A DNA stretch of 52,365 nucleotides from Bacillus sp. FJAT-27916 (GTDB lineage Bacteria > Bacillota > Bacilli > Bacillales > Pradoshiaceae). The first letter of the stretch is position 1. Each line of letters starts with the position of its first letter. Shown piece by piece: positions 12,166-21,068 of this stretch. Under the pieces are notes generated by a model. That model was given only the letters and a program-made list of their open reading frames with translations, did no database searches and was not told where the DNA came from. The stretch lies in contig NZ_LFZV01000001.1 in the NCBI RefSeq assembly GCF_001183965.1, positions 4,007,976-4,060,340 of the forward strand. Direction: 5' to 3'. The position numbers and the translations under genes were made by a program.

Positions 12166-12711
12166 TTATGCTTCATAAACTTCTCTTTTAAGCACTCCAA
12201 CATATGGAAGGTTACGATATTTCTCGATGTAATCCAATCCATAGCCGACAACGAATTCATTCGGCACATCGAAGCATGCATAATCTGCTGTGATGTCAGC
12301 TTTACGGCCGGACGGCTTATCAAGCAAAGTAACAAGCTTGATTGATTTAGCCTTACGGTAGCGGAATAAGTCCACTAAATAGGATAAGGTCAAACCGCTG
12401 TCAATAATATCTTCAATAATAAGAAGGTCACGGCCTTCAACAGATGTATTTAAATCCTTGATAATCTTAACCTCACCGGATGAAACAGTTGAGTTTCCAT
12501 AGCTGGAAACATCCATGAAGTCCATTTCCAGATAGCTATCCACATGCTTCAGCAAATCTGTCATAAATGGCATTGCGCCTTTTAACACGCCGATTACAAG
12601 CGGATTCTTATCCTTATATTCTTCTGTGAGCATTGCGCCCAACTCTTTGATTTTCCCTTGGATCTCCTCCTCGGAAATCAGTACCTTTTCTATGTCATTG
12701 TGGATTGTCAT
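12166..12711 (-). CDS. hpt: Hypoxanthine phosphoribosyltransferase
   Basis: Hpt salvages hypoxanthine and guanine to IMP and GMP using PRPP. The PRPP-binding signature [14 protein letters not shown] (96-109) is complete, and the 181-residue length is normal. AGGAGG lies 8 bases before the ATG. The start overlaps the tilS stop by 4 bases (ATGA), so the two are probably translated together, the common tilS-hpt pair of Bacilli. Confidence 0.97.
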   Translation of the reverse strand: MTIHNDIEKVLISEEEIQGKIKELGAMLTEEYKDKNPLVIGVLKGAMPFMTDLLKHVDSYLEMDFMDVSSYGNSTVSSGEVKIIKDLNTSVEGRDLLIIEDIIDSGLTLSYLVDLFRYRKAKSIKLVTLLDKPSGRKADITADYACFDVPNEFVVGYGLDYIEKYRNLPYVGVLKREVYEA

Positions 12712-14123
12712 TCAGTTGTCCTCCTAGAAGAGCTTAATTCAGTATACTTTACCATGATATTTATAGCATTCGGCGAATATTCGGCACTTACCTGCTGCAA
12801 GCCCGGTATCCAGACGATGACTCCGTTCTTATCGGTGACAATCGGCCATGAATCACGTAAATGGATGGGAATTCTGCGTTCGACAAAAAGCTTCTTCAGC
12901 TTCTTATGTCCTGCAAATCCCTTCGGCTGATAGCGGTCTCCATCACGCCTGTTCCGTACAAGCAAGGGCAGTCTTTCCTTCGCAATCGTTATGGTACAGG
13001 CATCTGCTGATTCTTGAAGCATTTCTTCAGCAGCTCCGTCCCATAATGCTGTTTCAATCACATAACCATTCTCTAGCGTCGTCAGCCCAGGTATACAAAG
13101 TTCATTGGAAAAGGTCGAAACGGGCAGCTCGCCAAAATGGAAAAGCAACCGTTCGTAGGCCTTTGTCACTCGAAGGCCATGAGGCAACTGCAAGGAGATG
13201 GAAGGATGAGATTCCACAAGCAAGGATTGAATACTATCTATATGTACGGATGAAAACATATAAGGTTTCACTTGATAAAGATAGTTTAATATTAGTTGAA
13301 TCACCCTTCTTTGTAAAGGTTTTGGCACTGCTGAAAGACGGGGGATTTCGACAATCCATTTGTCCTTATCCCGCTCTATACCAAGGGATTCAAATCTCTC
13401 CTGGGCAAGGCTTTGAAGATAATCCTCATCCTGCTCCACTTCCTCAGAGAAACGTTGAATATGATTCAATGCCTGTTCATTTTCCTGCTTAATGAGTGGC
13501 AATATGTATTTGCGGAACCGGTTCCTTGTATATAAATCCTTTTCATTGCTTGGGTCAAAACGGGGATTCAGGTTCATTCGTTCACAATAATCCATGATTT
13601 CCTGTCTTGTCACAGCAAGGAACGGCCGGATAATTTCTCCTCCGGCAAAAGACCTTTTTACAGGTATCCCCATTCTCGCTTTACCTGTACTCCCCCTGAT
13701 TAAATTCATCAGGACCGTTTCGGCCTGGTCGTCTAGATGATGCGCCAGAACAAGCTTTTTCACCGAATATTCCTTCATTATAGCTTTATAATGCGCGTAT
13801 CGACAATCCCGAGATGCCTGTTGGGGATTTTTTCCTGTCTGCTTAATATAATCCGGTACATTGACTCTCGTCCCTTTAAAGGGCAGATTCCATTTGGCAC
13901 ACATCTCCTCGACATATTGGTAGTCTTTATAAGATTCCTCTCCCCTGAACATATGATCAACATGGGCAACCATAATCGTCAGTCCATATTCCGGGATGAG
14001 TTCCTTCATATAAGCCAATAAAGCAATCGAGTCCGGACCGCCTGAAACCCCAACTAAGCACGAATCACCGGGGTCTATTAACCGTTTTTGCTTTATAAAA
14101 GCAGTAACCTGCTTCTCTAACAT
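12708..14123 (-). CDS. tilS: tRNA(Ile)-lysidine synthase
   Basis: TilS converts cytidine 34 of tRNA-Ile(CAU) to lysidine, changing its specificity from Met to Ile, and is essential. The 471 residues contain the PP-loop SGGPDS (27-32) in the N-terminal nucleotide-binding domain and the usual C-terminal substrate-binding domains, with RNRRDGDR near 395. The ATG at 14123 follows AGGAAGGGA. Confidence 0.97.
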   Translation of the reverse strand: MLEKQVTAFIKQKRLIDPGDSCLVGVSGGPDSIALLAYMKELIPEYGLTIMVAHVDHMFRGEESYKDYQYVEEMCAKWNLPFKGTRVNVPDYIKQTGKNPQQASRDCRYAHYKAIMKEYSVKKLVLAHHLDDQAETVLMNLIRGSTGKARMGIPVKRSFAGGEIIRPFLAVTRQEIMDYCERMNLNPRFDPSNEKDLYTRNRFRKYILPLIKQENEQALNHIQRFSEEVEQDEDYLQSLAQERFESLGIERDKDKWIVEIPRLSAVPKPLQRRVIQLILNYLYQVKPYMFSSVHIDSIQSLLVESHPSISLQLPHGLRVTKAYERLLFHFGELPVSTFSNELCIPGLTTLENGYVIETALWDGAAEEMLQESADACTITIAKERLPLLVRNRRDGDRYQPKGFAGHKKLKKLFVERRIPIHLRDSWPIVTDKNGVIVWIPGLQQVSAEYSPNAINIMVKYTELSSSRRTTE

Positions 14124-14161
14124 GCGTAATCCCTTCCTGCCTTATCAATTCAATATGTACT

Positions 14162-14191
14162 ATCGTACCATTCTTGTATGGACGCTGCCAA
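14162..14191 (-). promoter_or_regulatory. Possible sigma-A promoter for tilS-hpt
   Basis: The minus strand reads TTGGCA (14191-14186), an 18-base spacer and TACGAT (14167-14162), about 40 bases before tilS. Each box has one mismatch. Confidence 0.4.
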
Positions 14192-14250
14192 AAACTTTCC
14201 TTTATGAACAGGCAAGAAACTCCACTTTATTATTTGTTTAAATAATAAAC

Positions 14251-15219
14251 TTATACAACAAGCCCCAACATATAGATTGCGTATAACAGTGTGACAAGAA
14301 GAATGAGAAACAAGGTCTCTGCTATTCGCCCACCCTTACGACGACCACTCTTGCCTTTAGCATTTCTCATTTGCATACGGCTCGTTTGTACCGCGCTATG
14401 CTTTCTCCTATTTGACTGGCGTTGCATATATGCTGCCAACTCTCGTTTCATCTCTCCAGCACTCGCATACTTGCCAGCAAATGCCTTCATGAGAACAGGC
14501 TCGATTACAGCGAGCTCTTTCTTGTCCTTGACTCTCTCGCGAAGCTCCTTTAGACCGCCCTCTCTCTTTGGCACTCTTCCTCCGTAAGCTGCAGTCATCA
14601 TAATCATGGCTAAGGAGAATAAATCATAGGACGGATCAGCCCTTCTTCCGCCAAGACCCCAATATCCTCGATCAAAGTATTCCGTATATTCCTTAATTGC
14701 TCTGCCCTGCTGAGTTGTTCCGCCGACATCAATAAAGCGGATTCTTTGTTCGGGCCATTGAATAATCAGATTCTCCGGCTTCAAGTCACCAAAGACCCAC
14801 CCTAGCTGATGCAATTTCTCCAGCTGGGTAAGCAGCTGCAAGGAGAGGACATTCAGCCATTCATTCCCCCGCTTTCTCAGGAATGCCAGGAGGGAATCCC
14901 CTTGTATAAATTCCATCGCATAAAAAGGATAGATCTTGCCATTTACTACATAGTCATCTACATCTATTAAAGAAGGCCCGAGGGAATCCCCTTGGGCCTT
15001 TGCAAATGATTTTAATACATTCACTTCAGAGGCAATCGTGGCATTGTTATCACTGAACTTTACTGCGACAGTTCCTCGCACAGATTGGGCCAGGTAAACA
15101 ATTCCATTGGCCCCATATCCTAATTCCTTTCGCAACTCGTAGCGGTTATGGTGCCATTTGCCCGTCATGAAAGTCCCTATCTGGAAACTACATGGTCTCT
15201 TCGCGGTATGACTCGTCAT
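14251..15219 (-). CDS. yabT: Hanks-type serine/threonine protein kinase YabT
   Basis: This is a sporulation-associated kinase. The 322 residues show a glycine loop GYGANG (34-39), the ATP lysine K54 in VAVKF, the catalytic loop FGDLKPEN (143-150, with D145 and N150), and a metal-binding DVG (164-166) in place of DFG, as in YabT proteins. A C-terminal membrane helix (about 300-320) replaces the extracellular sensor of PrkC. I keep the start at 15219 because residues 10-40 resemble the B. subtilis N terminus; it overlaps yabS by 32 bases. A later ATG at 15168 is possible. A sigma-F-type promoter lies before yabS, so forespore expression is likely. Confidence 0.9.
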   Translation of the reverse strand: MTSHTAKRPCSFQIGTFMTGKWHHNRYELRKELGYGANGIVYLAQSVRGTVAVKFSDNNATIASEVNVLKSFAKAQGDSLGPSLIDVDDYVVNGKIYPFYAMEFIQGDSLLAFLRKRGNEWLNVLSLQLLTQLEKLHQLGWVFGDLKPENLIIQWPEQRIRFIDVGGTTQQGRAIKEYTEYFDRGYWGLGGRRADPSYDLFSLAMIMMTAAYGGRVPKREGGLKELRERVKDKKELAVIEPVLMKAFAGKYASAGEMKRELAAYMQRQSNRRKHSAVQTSRMQMRNAKGKSGRRKGGRIAETLFLILLVTLLYAIYMLGLVV

Positions 15220-15925
15220 CTTCGTTCACCAATCTCCTTAAAGATGATTTGTCTTTAAAGTGCCTAATTGCTTCCCTAATAGCAGGGCCGGTCGGTGTGA
15301 TTCCGCCTGTTGTTAGCTTTTCGAATATCTTGGATAGTGATTCTACTCTTGGTGACCAATCAAGCACTAATTCCGCTTCTGCCCTTTTCCCGGGAAATAT
15401 GTAAACGGCAAACTGATTATCGCCGCTCCGGGCATTTAGACTGATCGATAGGTCAATCAGCGCTTCCTTGACCGTGGGAAGCTTATGCTTCATGCTTGCG
15501 CTCGTATCAACCAGAACAAGAACTTCCATTCTTACTGTTTCACCAAGGTCCTCAACAACCTCCATGATTTCTCCCCGCTTTTCAGGAGGCAGCTCCTCTA
15601 GCGTTACCTGATTCCCAAGAATCTGCTGAAGCTCTTTATTGACTACCCCCTGAATGGTTTCATTCATAGCTTTCCTTGTGACCATTTGCACGGTTTGAGA
15701 TAGCTGTTCAGCATAGACAATTTGATGAATTCCGCCGCCGGCAATGGCAATCTGTTCAATTTCACCCATCGCCCGTTCATCAATGATATCCTTGCTCATC
15801 ACACCAATCACATTGACAACCAATCCTTCCTCCCGTGCCAAAGCTGCCATGGCCGCTGGATTCTCCCCCTGATTAGAGCAGCCATCCGTCAGCAGGAGAA
15901 TCTGCTTCACTGTACCTGTCTTCAT
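15188..15925 (-). CDS. yabS: von Willebrand A-type protein YabS
   Basis: This 245-residue soluble protein of unknown biochemical role resembles vWA domain proteins. It begins with LLTDGCSN (11-18) and carries a metal-ion-dependent adhesion motif DTSAS (140-144). An open frame extends 44 codons upstream, but GGAGGG lies 8 bases before the ATG at 15925, and the sequence upstream is the spoIIE-yabS gap holding a sigma-F-type promoter, so I chose 15925. It sits between spoIIE and yabT as in B. subtilis and probably forms a forespore operon with the kinase gene. Confidence 0.88.
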   Translation of the reverse strand: MKTGTVKQILLLTDGCSNQGENPAAMAALAREEGLVVNVIGVMSKDIIDERAMGEIEQIAIAGGGIHQIVYAEQLSQTVQMVTRKAMNETIQGVVNKELQQILGNQVTLEELPPEKRGEIMEVVEDLGETVRMEVLVLVDTSASMKHKLPTVKEALIDLSISLNARSGDNQFAVYIFPGKRAEAELVLDWSPRVESLSKIFEKLTTGGITPTGPAIREAIRHFKDKSSLRRLVNEDDESYREETM

Positions 15926-15957
15926 CCCATTACCCTCCAATACTCGTATGTTATCAT

Positions 15958-15987
15958 CATCTTCGCCTATTAAATGGCGCTTTATAC
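15958..15987 (-). promoter_or_regulatory. Sigma-F-type promoter before yabS-yabT
   Basis: The minus strand reads GTATA (15987-15983), a 15-base spacer and GGCGAAGATG (15967-15958). Against the sigma-F consensus GYWTA-N15-GGNRANANTR only one position differs. It ends 33 bases before the yabS start, which fits forespore expression of the kinase operon. Confidence 0.6.
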
Positions 15988-16011
15988 GGTCTTTGAAGGG
16001 ATTTTCAGGGA

Positions 16012-18495
16012 CTATTGCGCCTTTTTTCTCCGCATTCCCATAGGGATGCTGGACCACTTCGGTATATTATGCTTTATTTGGGCAACAACAATTGTCATAT
16101 CATCCTCTATTCGGCCAGAGCTTGTTCGAATAACCTCCTCCAATATAATGTCTGCCACCTCTTGAGGGTCCTCTGTCTTGATTTCTCGTATTTTCCTGTT
16201 CATCCATGCTTCGTAATTCTCTACATGCTTCGGCCCTTCGAAAATACCATCACTCATCATGACAAGCAAATCGCCTGCCTTCAGCTGTTCATTCACGACA
16301 TCTACGTCAAATTCTTTAATAATGCCTATCGGCAAATTATTCGATTGTATTTTCGTCACTTGCTGTCCTCGTTTAATGAAACTCGGCGTGGAACCGACCT
16401 TTAGAAATTTAATATTTGCATCCTGCAAATCAATCATGGCCAAATCCAGCGTCGAGAAGATTTCATCTGTCGTCCGTAATGAAAGGATGGAATTGATGGA
16501 TTTAATCGCCACCTTTTCTTCAATGCCTGATTCAAGAATGGTTTGTAAAAGCTGCAGGGTTTCCGTACTCTCATTATGTGCCCTCTGGCCATTACCCATG
16601 CCGTCACTTATGGCAATGGCATATTTCCCTTTTCCAATATCAATCATTTTATAGCTGTCTCCGGATACGAGCCCGCCTCCTTTTGCTGCGTGAGCCACTC
16701 CTGTCACAACTGCATATCGTTTTGCCGAACGGAAAGTCAGCCGGCAAATCCCTCTTTGGAAAGGCCCCTTTTCCTCCTTATGCATAATAATATGTTCGCC
16801 CAATATGTCGGATAGCATCGGTGCAATCAGTTTCTCTCCCACTTCACTTCCTTTGTTATCACTGAGCTGCATATCTATGTCAATATTCCCCTGTTCAAGA
16901 GAATAAATTTCCATTTGGTGGATGTCCAATCCGAATGATCGAATGGAGTCCATTAATTGCTCCTCATGGATATGAAGATTCTCGCGTTCCTTAGTAATTT
17001 CCTTAGCGAAGTCCTCCATTACCTTCGAAACACCTTGAAGCTGATCTGCAACCAGCCTCCTGCTCTCCTTCACCTGCTTCTTCAGCTTCTGATTGGCATT
17101 GAAATAGGATATCTCCTGAAGCATCGCTTCTGTCACCTTGTCATACCGCGTGCAGAACTTCTTCCATTCCCGCGCCGTCTGCTGCGAGACTTGAGCCGGC
17201 TCTTCTTCAAGATCTTGGACTAAATCACTCATCATCCCATATGTGTAATCGAAATTCTTCGCCCAGCAATAATCCTTCTTAAAGCATGTTTGGCATGTCT
17301 TTTCTGTGACATTGCTGAGGAAGTAGTCCATATCGCGCTCCCTATCCTCCTCTTTTGTTGTCTCCGCCTCCATTTTCGAGAAGCTATTAGATAATGCAAG
17401 AAACACGGATGAAAACTGATTCACCCGCTGGGCAGTCACATCTCGCACCTTCCTGACATATTGCTGCTGCTCATTGGCATGCTCGACCGTTCCGGGTATA
17501 TGCTTTGCGACCCGCTCAATAATAGAGGCAGGGGTAAGCAGAAATAAACTAATAGCAATGAGTGATTCATATAGGGTTATGGATATGTTTTGCGAGCCCT
17601 CACCATATAGGCCTATCAGCAGCGTCGCAATGATTAGTCCTAAGGATACGCCGATTTTTCTCCCTTCCTTTAATAAGCCTCCCAGAAGTCCGGAAAAGGC
17701 GAGCAGACTCATCTGAAATAGACTAGACAAATTAGCCAGACTGAAGATAAGCCCAGTCACGACGCCGACAGTCGACCCTATGGATGCCCCGCCAGAGACA
17801 GCAAACAATAAGACGAGATACCGGCTCAGAATATGATCAAGTGACACATCATAGATTGCCCACCCAATCGTTCCCGTCATAACGGAGGCCAGCATGATAA
17901 TCAGGCTGATCACTTCCTCCGTTTTTAAGGATTGCGGTCTCTTATGAACGGAAATCAAGGGTATACATTGAATAAAGATTAACGTTAAGATCAGTGCAAG
18001 TCCTGCCTCTACTCCAACCATCATGGCGTCGTAGATTTCAAACTTCATATATTTTAAATACCGTTCTGTCGCACTTGAGATGCCGAGGGCTATGAGGACA
18101 TAAACGCCGACCAGTTTAAATTGGTTCTCCACCGAGGGCTGACGCAGCTTATAAAGAAGGAGAAATAAAGCACAGGAGGCGAACAGGCTTAATCCAGCTG
18201 TCCAGGATACCGTTAATGCTCCTCCGATGGCCGACACCATCACAAGCGGTGATCGCTCTCTTTTCATCATGTAAACCGCCGCAAAGAACGGCAGTGAGAA
18301 TGGGGTAAGCTGAGAGAGAATGAGCGCCCTCCCCAGCAGGAAGCCCAGAACAACGAGTATATACCCCTGTCTAATGAATATATCTTCAACTTTGGCCGTA
18401 TATTTGCCAATAAGATTAACCGGATTCCACTTCTCAGGATTATATTGAACATCTGTTACTGATCCAAGCATTTGATTGTTTTCTACTTTACTCAT
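16012..18495 (-). CDS. spoIIE: Stage II sporulation protein E (serine phosphatase)
   Basis: SpoIIE dephosphorylates the anti-anti-sigma factor SpoIIAA and so releases sigma-F in the forespore; it also binds FtsZ at the polar septum. The 827 residues show about ten membrane helices in residues 45-330, a central regulatory region with CQTCFKKDYC, and a C-terminal PP2C phosphatase domain with DGMGNG (631-636), SDG (748-750) and EDDMT (797-801), the metal-binding aspartates. AGGGGAGTG precedes the ATG. The Spo0A-type promoter upstream fits early sporulation expression. Confidence 0.98.
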   Translation of the reverse strand: MSKVENNQMLGSVTDVQYNPEKWNPVNLIGKYTAKVEDIFIRQGYILVVLGFLLGRALILSQLTPFSLPFFAAVYMMKRERSPLVMVSAIGGALTVSWTAGLSLFASCALFLLLYKLRQPSVENQFKLVGVYVLIALGISSATERYLKYMKFEIYDAMMVGVEAGLALILTLIFIQCIPLISVHKRPQSLKTEEVISLIIMLASVMTGTIGWAIYDVSLDHILSRYLVLLFAVSGGASIGSTVGVVTGLIFSLANLSSLFQMSLLAFSGLLGGLLKEGRKIGVSLGLIIATLLIGLYGEGSQNISITLYESLIAISLFLLTPASIIERVAKHIPGTVEHANEQQQYVRKVRDVTAQRVNQFSSVFLALSNSFSKMEAETTKEEDRERDMDYFLSNVTEKTCQTCFKKDYCWAKNFDYTYGMMSDLVQDLEEEPAQVSQQTAREWKKFCTRYDKVTEAMLQEISYFNANQKLKKQVKESRRLVADQLQGVSKVMEDFAKEITKERENLHIHEEQLMDSIRSFGLDIHQMEIYSLEQGNIDIDMQLSDNKGSEVGEKLIAPMLSDILGEHIIMHKEEKGPFQRGICRLTFRSAKRYAVVTGVAHAAKGGGLVSGDSYKMIDIGKGKYAIAISDGMGNGQRAHNESTETLQLLQTILESGIEEKVAIKSINSILSLRTTDEIFSTLDLAMIDLQDANIKFLKVGSTPSFIKRGQQVTKIQSNNLPIGIIKEFDVDVVNEQLKAGDLLVMMSDGIFEGPKHVENYEAWMNRKIREIKTEDPQEVADIILEEVIRTSSGRIEDDMTIVVAQIKHNIPKWSSIPMGMRRKKAQ

Positions 18496-18526
18496 TGTTT
18501 CACTCCCCTAACTAGTGATGTCTCTC

Positions 18527-18592
18527 ATTATAGAGTGGACAAGCTCATTAATTTGTCATATTGAAGGATGGAGAGAGAAAAAGTCTTCGACG
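18527..18592 (-). promoter_or_regulatory. Spo0A-dependent promoter of spoIIE with 21-bp spacer
   Basis: The minus strand reads ATGACA (18559-18554), exactly 21 bases, then TATAAT (18532-18527). This abnormal spacing is the hallmark of the sigma-A promoters that need Spo0A~P at spoIIE and spoIIG of B. subtilis. Two Spo0A-box-like heptamers fit: TGACAAA overlapping the -35 box and CGTCGAA at 18592-18586, each one base from TGNCGAA. Confidence 0.65.
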
Positions 18593-18752
18593 GCATTCCT
18601 TGCGAATGGGCAAAACCAAACATAAAGCATGTGCCGTTGACGGGCAATGATCATCTTTTGCTTGAAAGATGTGTAAGAATGAAGGGAACAGGCAAGAATT
18701 TGCCATTAATTTAACTGTAATAATCTGATAATTGCGGATAATTTTTAAATCG

Positions 18753-18781
18753 TTGACAAAGAGACAGGAAGATTGTAAGAT
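18753..18781 (+). promoter_or_regulatory. Sigma-A promoter of the tRNA pair
   Basis: TTGACA (18753-18758), a 17-base spacer and TAAGAT (18776-18781) lie 21 bases before the tRNA-Met gene, the only strong promoter facing the plus strand here. Confidence 0.75.
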
Positions 18782-18802
18782 ACTTTTTGTGTTTAAAAAT
18801 AT

Positions 18803-18879
18803 GGCGGTGTAGCTCAGCTGGCTAGAGCGTACGGTTCATACCCGTAAGGTCGGGGGTTCGATCCCCTCCGCCGCTACCA
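18803..18879 (+). tRNA. tRNA-Met (CAT), elongator type
   Basis: A 77-base cloverleaf ends in an encoded CCA. The anticodon stem TACGG/CCGTA encloses a CAT anticodon loop. The acceptor stem starts with a G-U pair rather than the C-A mismatch of initiator tRNA, so I call it elongator tRNA-Met. Substrate confusion with a TilS-modified tRNA-Ile(CAT) cannot be excluded by eye, but the sequence resembles the Bacillus elongator. B. subtilis has the same Met-Glu pair beside spoIIE. Confidence 0.95.
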
Positions 18880-18892
18880 ATTTTTTATACAT

Positions 18893-18964
18893 GGCCCCTT
18901 GGTCAAGCGGTTAAGACACCGCCCTTTCACGGCGGTAACACGGGTTCGAATCCCGTAGGGGTCA
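18893..18964 (+). tRNA. tRNA-Glu (TTC)
   Basis: A 72-base cloverleaf with anticodon stem CCGCC/GGCGG and loop CTTTCAC (anticodon TTC). No CCA is encoded after discriminator A, so the CCA must be added enzymatically, unlike the neighbouring tRNA-Met. It lies 13 bases after tRNA-Met and before a strong terminator, so the two form one transcript. Confidence 0.96.
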
Positions 18965-18978
18965 TTTTTATATAGATA

Positions 18979-19009
18979 AAAGCCGAGGAATGCGTTCCTC
19001 GGCTTTTTT
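18979..19009 (+). terminator. Terminator of the tRNA operon
   Basis: AAAGCCGAGGAA pairs perfectly with TTCCTCGGCTTT around TGCG, followed by T residues on the plus strand, 14 bases after tRNA-Glu. Confidence 0.92.
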
Positions 19010-19040
19010 GTGCGCCTTTCACCAAATCTCCTGTGTATAC

Positions 19041-19071
19041 AAAAACAGACCGGCTAATCAGCCGGTCTGTT
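19041..19071 (-). terminator. Terminator of yabR
   Basis: ACAGACCGGC and GCCGGTCTGT form a 10-bp stem with a 6-base loop and a T tract on the minus strand, 35 bases after the yabR stop. Confidence 0.88.
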
Positions 19072-19105
19072 ATATAAAATTGCCAGTTTGTTTCAGCAGC
19101 AAGGT

Positions 19106-19570
19106 TTAGCCGCGTCTTCCTCCTCTGCCACCTCGTTTGGATTCTGTATTCCGTTTAAGAGATGACATACGCTCTTCACTATCTTTTAAGAAGCGGGCCA
19201 TTTTTTGTTCAAAATTCTCGCGTGGCGGTCTAGAATCATTTCCTCTTCCACCGCGGTTATCACCGCGTCCGCCACGGAAGTCGTTGTTTCTTCTTGGACG
19301 TTGCTGATAAGAAGATGGTGCTTCGCTTTCTTTCTTCTCAACAGCCTTCTTGATGGATAGACCAATTTTTCCGTCCTTTTCGACGTTGATGACTTTTACT
19401 TCAACTTGGTCACCCACTTTAAGGTGATCGTTGATATCTTTAACATAGTTATCAGCCACTTCACTAATGTGGACTAATCCTGTTGAACCTTCGGGCAGCT
19501 CAACAAACGCTCCGAAATGGGTAATTCCTGTTACCTTACCTTGTAACTTGCTGCCTACTTCGATTGACAT
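19106..19570 (-). CDS. yabR: S1-domain RNA-binding protein YabR
   Basis: The protein has 154 residues. One S1 RNA-binding domain fills residues 1-75 (GKVTGITHFGAFVELP, GLVHISE, KVGDQVEVKVI). The remainder is basic, with several RGG/RG boxes at about 96-115 and again at the end (RGGRGGRRG), suggesting flexible RNA contact. Such proteins (general stress protein 13 family, CvfD of streptococci) bind ribosomes or mRNA. A strong AAGGAGG lies rather far (about 10-14 bases) from the ATG across a run of T. It is transcribed alone between divIC and the tRNA pair. Confidence 0.93.
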   Translation of the reverse strand: MSIEVGSKLQGKVTGITHFGAFVELPEGSTGLVHISEVADNYVKDINDHLKVGDQVEVKVINVEKDGKIGLSIKKAVEKKESEAPSSYQQRPRRNNDFRGGRGDNRGGRGNDSRPPRENFEQKMARFLKDSEERMSSLKRNTESKRGGRGGRRG

Positions 19571-19633
19571 AAAAAAAATGCTCCTCCTTAAGAAATTAAA
19601 AAAATAATAGAGTATAGAAATACTTCCCTATAT

Positions 19634-19663
19634 ATTATAATCCCTGTAAAAAATTCGTGTCAA
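19634..19663 (-). promoter_or_regulatory. Sigma-A promoter of yabR
   Basis: The minus strand reads TTGACA (19663-19658), an 18-base spacer and TATAAT (19639-19634). Both boxes are perfect, 64 bases before the start codon. Confidence 0.75.
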
Positions 19664-19689
19664 CGTGAGGGTAATTTCGTGACCCTTCA

Positions 19690-20064
19690 TTATTCTGGAA
19701 GGTTGAAAATAATCTCACCGTCATCCGAAAGGAAATACTCCTTACGGGCAAGCTTCGCGATGTATTCATCATCATTCAGCCTTATGATTTCTTCCTTCAA
19801 TTGTTCCTCTTCCTTCTGCAAACTGGATAATTGCTCCTTAAGCTCTTGCTTTTGGGCCTCTTTGTCCTTCAGGGCAGATTTCTGAGAATAGAGCGTAGCC
19901 AAAACAATGCCGGTTGAAATAACGGCAAAAAGCATGAAGAACATCAGTCTTCTTGCCAGTCCCAATCTCTTCCGCTCAAAGGACTGGGTCCGTTTCTCTT
20001 GATATTGAACATATGGTGAGTCGATTTGAGAGATATTTTTCTTTTTCTTATCAAGCGCACCCAT
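19690..20064 (-). CDS. divIC: Cell division protein DivIC (FtsB-like)
   Basis: DivIC is a bitopic septum protein that works with DivIB and FtsL to activate septal wall synthesis. The 124 residues have a basic N-terminal tail, one membrane helix (about 40-59) and a coiled coil (about 62-98), typical of the DivIC/FtsB family. An ATG at 20082 would add six residues, but AAGGAGG lies 8 bases before the ATG at 20064, so I chose that. It follows the sporulation genes yabP and yabQ, as in B. subtilis. Confidence 0.95.
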   Translation of the reverse strand: MGALDKKKKNISQIDSPYVQYQEKRTQSFERKRLGLARRLMFFMLFAVISTGIVLATLYSQKSALKDKEAQKQELKEQLSSLQKEEEQLKEEIIRLNDDEYIAKLARKEYFLSDDGEIIFNLPE

Positions 20065-20078
20065 TTCCTTGTCCTCCT

Positions 20079-20735
20079 TCATTCAGATGACCTGTTTATC
20101 CACCTATCATAGAATACAATGATACTATTCTTCATACCCGCGATAATCCCTGCCATTTTTGAAAAAAACTTTTCACACGGCCGGCGCAGGACCATAGGCA
20201 TGATTCTCCATATAATTGCGGCCAAACGGAACAACGGCCAGCATACTACTCTTACTATTGATAATAAGGCCTTTAAAATCATCAAAGCAAGCATAAATAT
20301 TCCATTCGCTAATTTTGCTGCCATTTTCAAGATGAAGAGAACGGTCCCGGCCAATAGCATGATTATTCCCTTCACTGGCTTGAGCAACAGCATGTCCCCT
20401 ATACGAACAAAGAAATGAATCGTCTCAAGCACAAGATGAATCGCTCCCTCGAGCACTTTTTTATATAACCCTTTGAATAGGGCCTGATAGGCTGAATAGC
20501 CGCACAAGAGAGCCAGTACAATATAGAAGCGCCATTCACCTGCATTAGCTTTAAAAAGAACAAAGAAAATCAACAGTGCCTGCATACACCAGAATAAGAC
20601 ATCATGAATGAACACGATCCAAAGGGCTCTCTTCGCCCTTTTCAGGAATCGATTATACGTGTCAAAGGCCGCCCCAAAGCTCAAGCCCATTGCAATCATG
20701 GACAAGAGCGTCACAAATTGGGTATCAAGACTCAT
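20079..20735 (-). CDS. yabQ: Spore cortex biosynthesis membrane protein YabQ
   Basis: YabQ is needed for spore cortex formation in B. subtilis and localises around the forespore. The 218 residues are very hydrophobic, with several membrane helices in roughly residues 5-185 and a basic C-terminal end. The start overlaps the yabP stop by 4 bases and lacks a clear ribosome site, so translation is probably coupled to yabP. A sigma-E-type promoter lies before yabP, which fits mother-cell expression. Confidence 0.92.
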   Translation of the reverse strand: MSLDTQFVTLLSMIAMGLSFGAAFDTYNRFLKRAKRALWIVFIHDVLFWCMQALLIFFVLFKANAGEWRFYIVLALLCGYSAYQALFKGLYKKVLEGAIHLVLETIHFFVRIGDMLLLKPVKGIIMLLAGTVLFILKMAAKLANGIFMLALMILKALLSIVRVVCWPLFRLAAIIWRIMPMVLRRPCEKFFSKMAGIIAGMKNSIIVFYDRWINRSSE

Positions 20736-21037
20736 TTGAACAACTTGCCAAAGAACCCTTTAGCTTTCTCCCCGCCGTTCTCATCAAGATAGGTAATTTC
20801 ATATACCTTTCCCTTAATAGAGACAATTCCCTTATCGACATCGAGGTTCTTCATTTGGAGATTTTGGCCTCTAACTGCCAAGAAGCCCATAACAGTCTCA
20901 AGCAAGAATTCCTCATTATCAAAGCTCTCCACTTGCTTGACGCCTGTTATATCCAAAAGCTTGCGGCCCTTCATGCTTATATCATGGTCAGGTGCGGCAT
21001 TTTTGCCTGCTTGATTTGATTCATAATATTGGCTCAT
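20732..21037 (-). CDS. yabP: Sporulation protein YabP
   Basis: YabP (101 residues) is a small soluble protein of the YabP/YqfC family, expressed in the mother cell in B. subtilis; its biochemical role is not known. Family features are GRKLLDITGVKQVESFD (24-40) and the VRGQNLQMKNLDVDKGIVSI stretch. A GGGGGA ribosome site precedes the ATG. It forms a two-gene unit with yabQ. Confidence 0.93.
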   Translation of the reverse strand: MSQYYESNQAGKNAAPDHDISMKGRKLLDITGVKQVESFDNEEFLLETVMGFLAVRGQNLQMKNLDVDKGIVSIKGKVYEITYLDENGGEKAKGFFGKLFK

Positions 21038-21068
21038 TCTTATCCCCCATTATCAAACATTTTGTAAA

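Larger units (their letters stand above)
18496..18802. other. Divergent intergenic region between spoIIE and tRNA genes
   Basis: This 307-base gap holds the spoIIE promoter on the minus strand and the tRNA promoter on the plus strand. I see no open frame with a ribosome site in it. The middle (about 18595-18750) has no structure I can assign. Confidence 0.7.

Noticed and set aside
12848-13492. 214-codon plus-strand open frame
   Set aside because: Antisense to tilS, without ribosome site or recognisable domain.
14227-14249. Hairpin TTTATTATT/AATAATAAA after yabT
   Set aside because: It contains only A-T pairs and overlaps AT-rich sequence after the stop codon; too weak to call a terminator.
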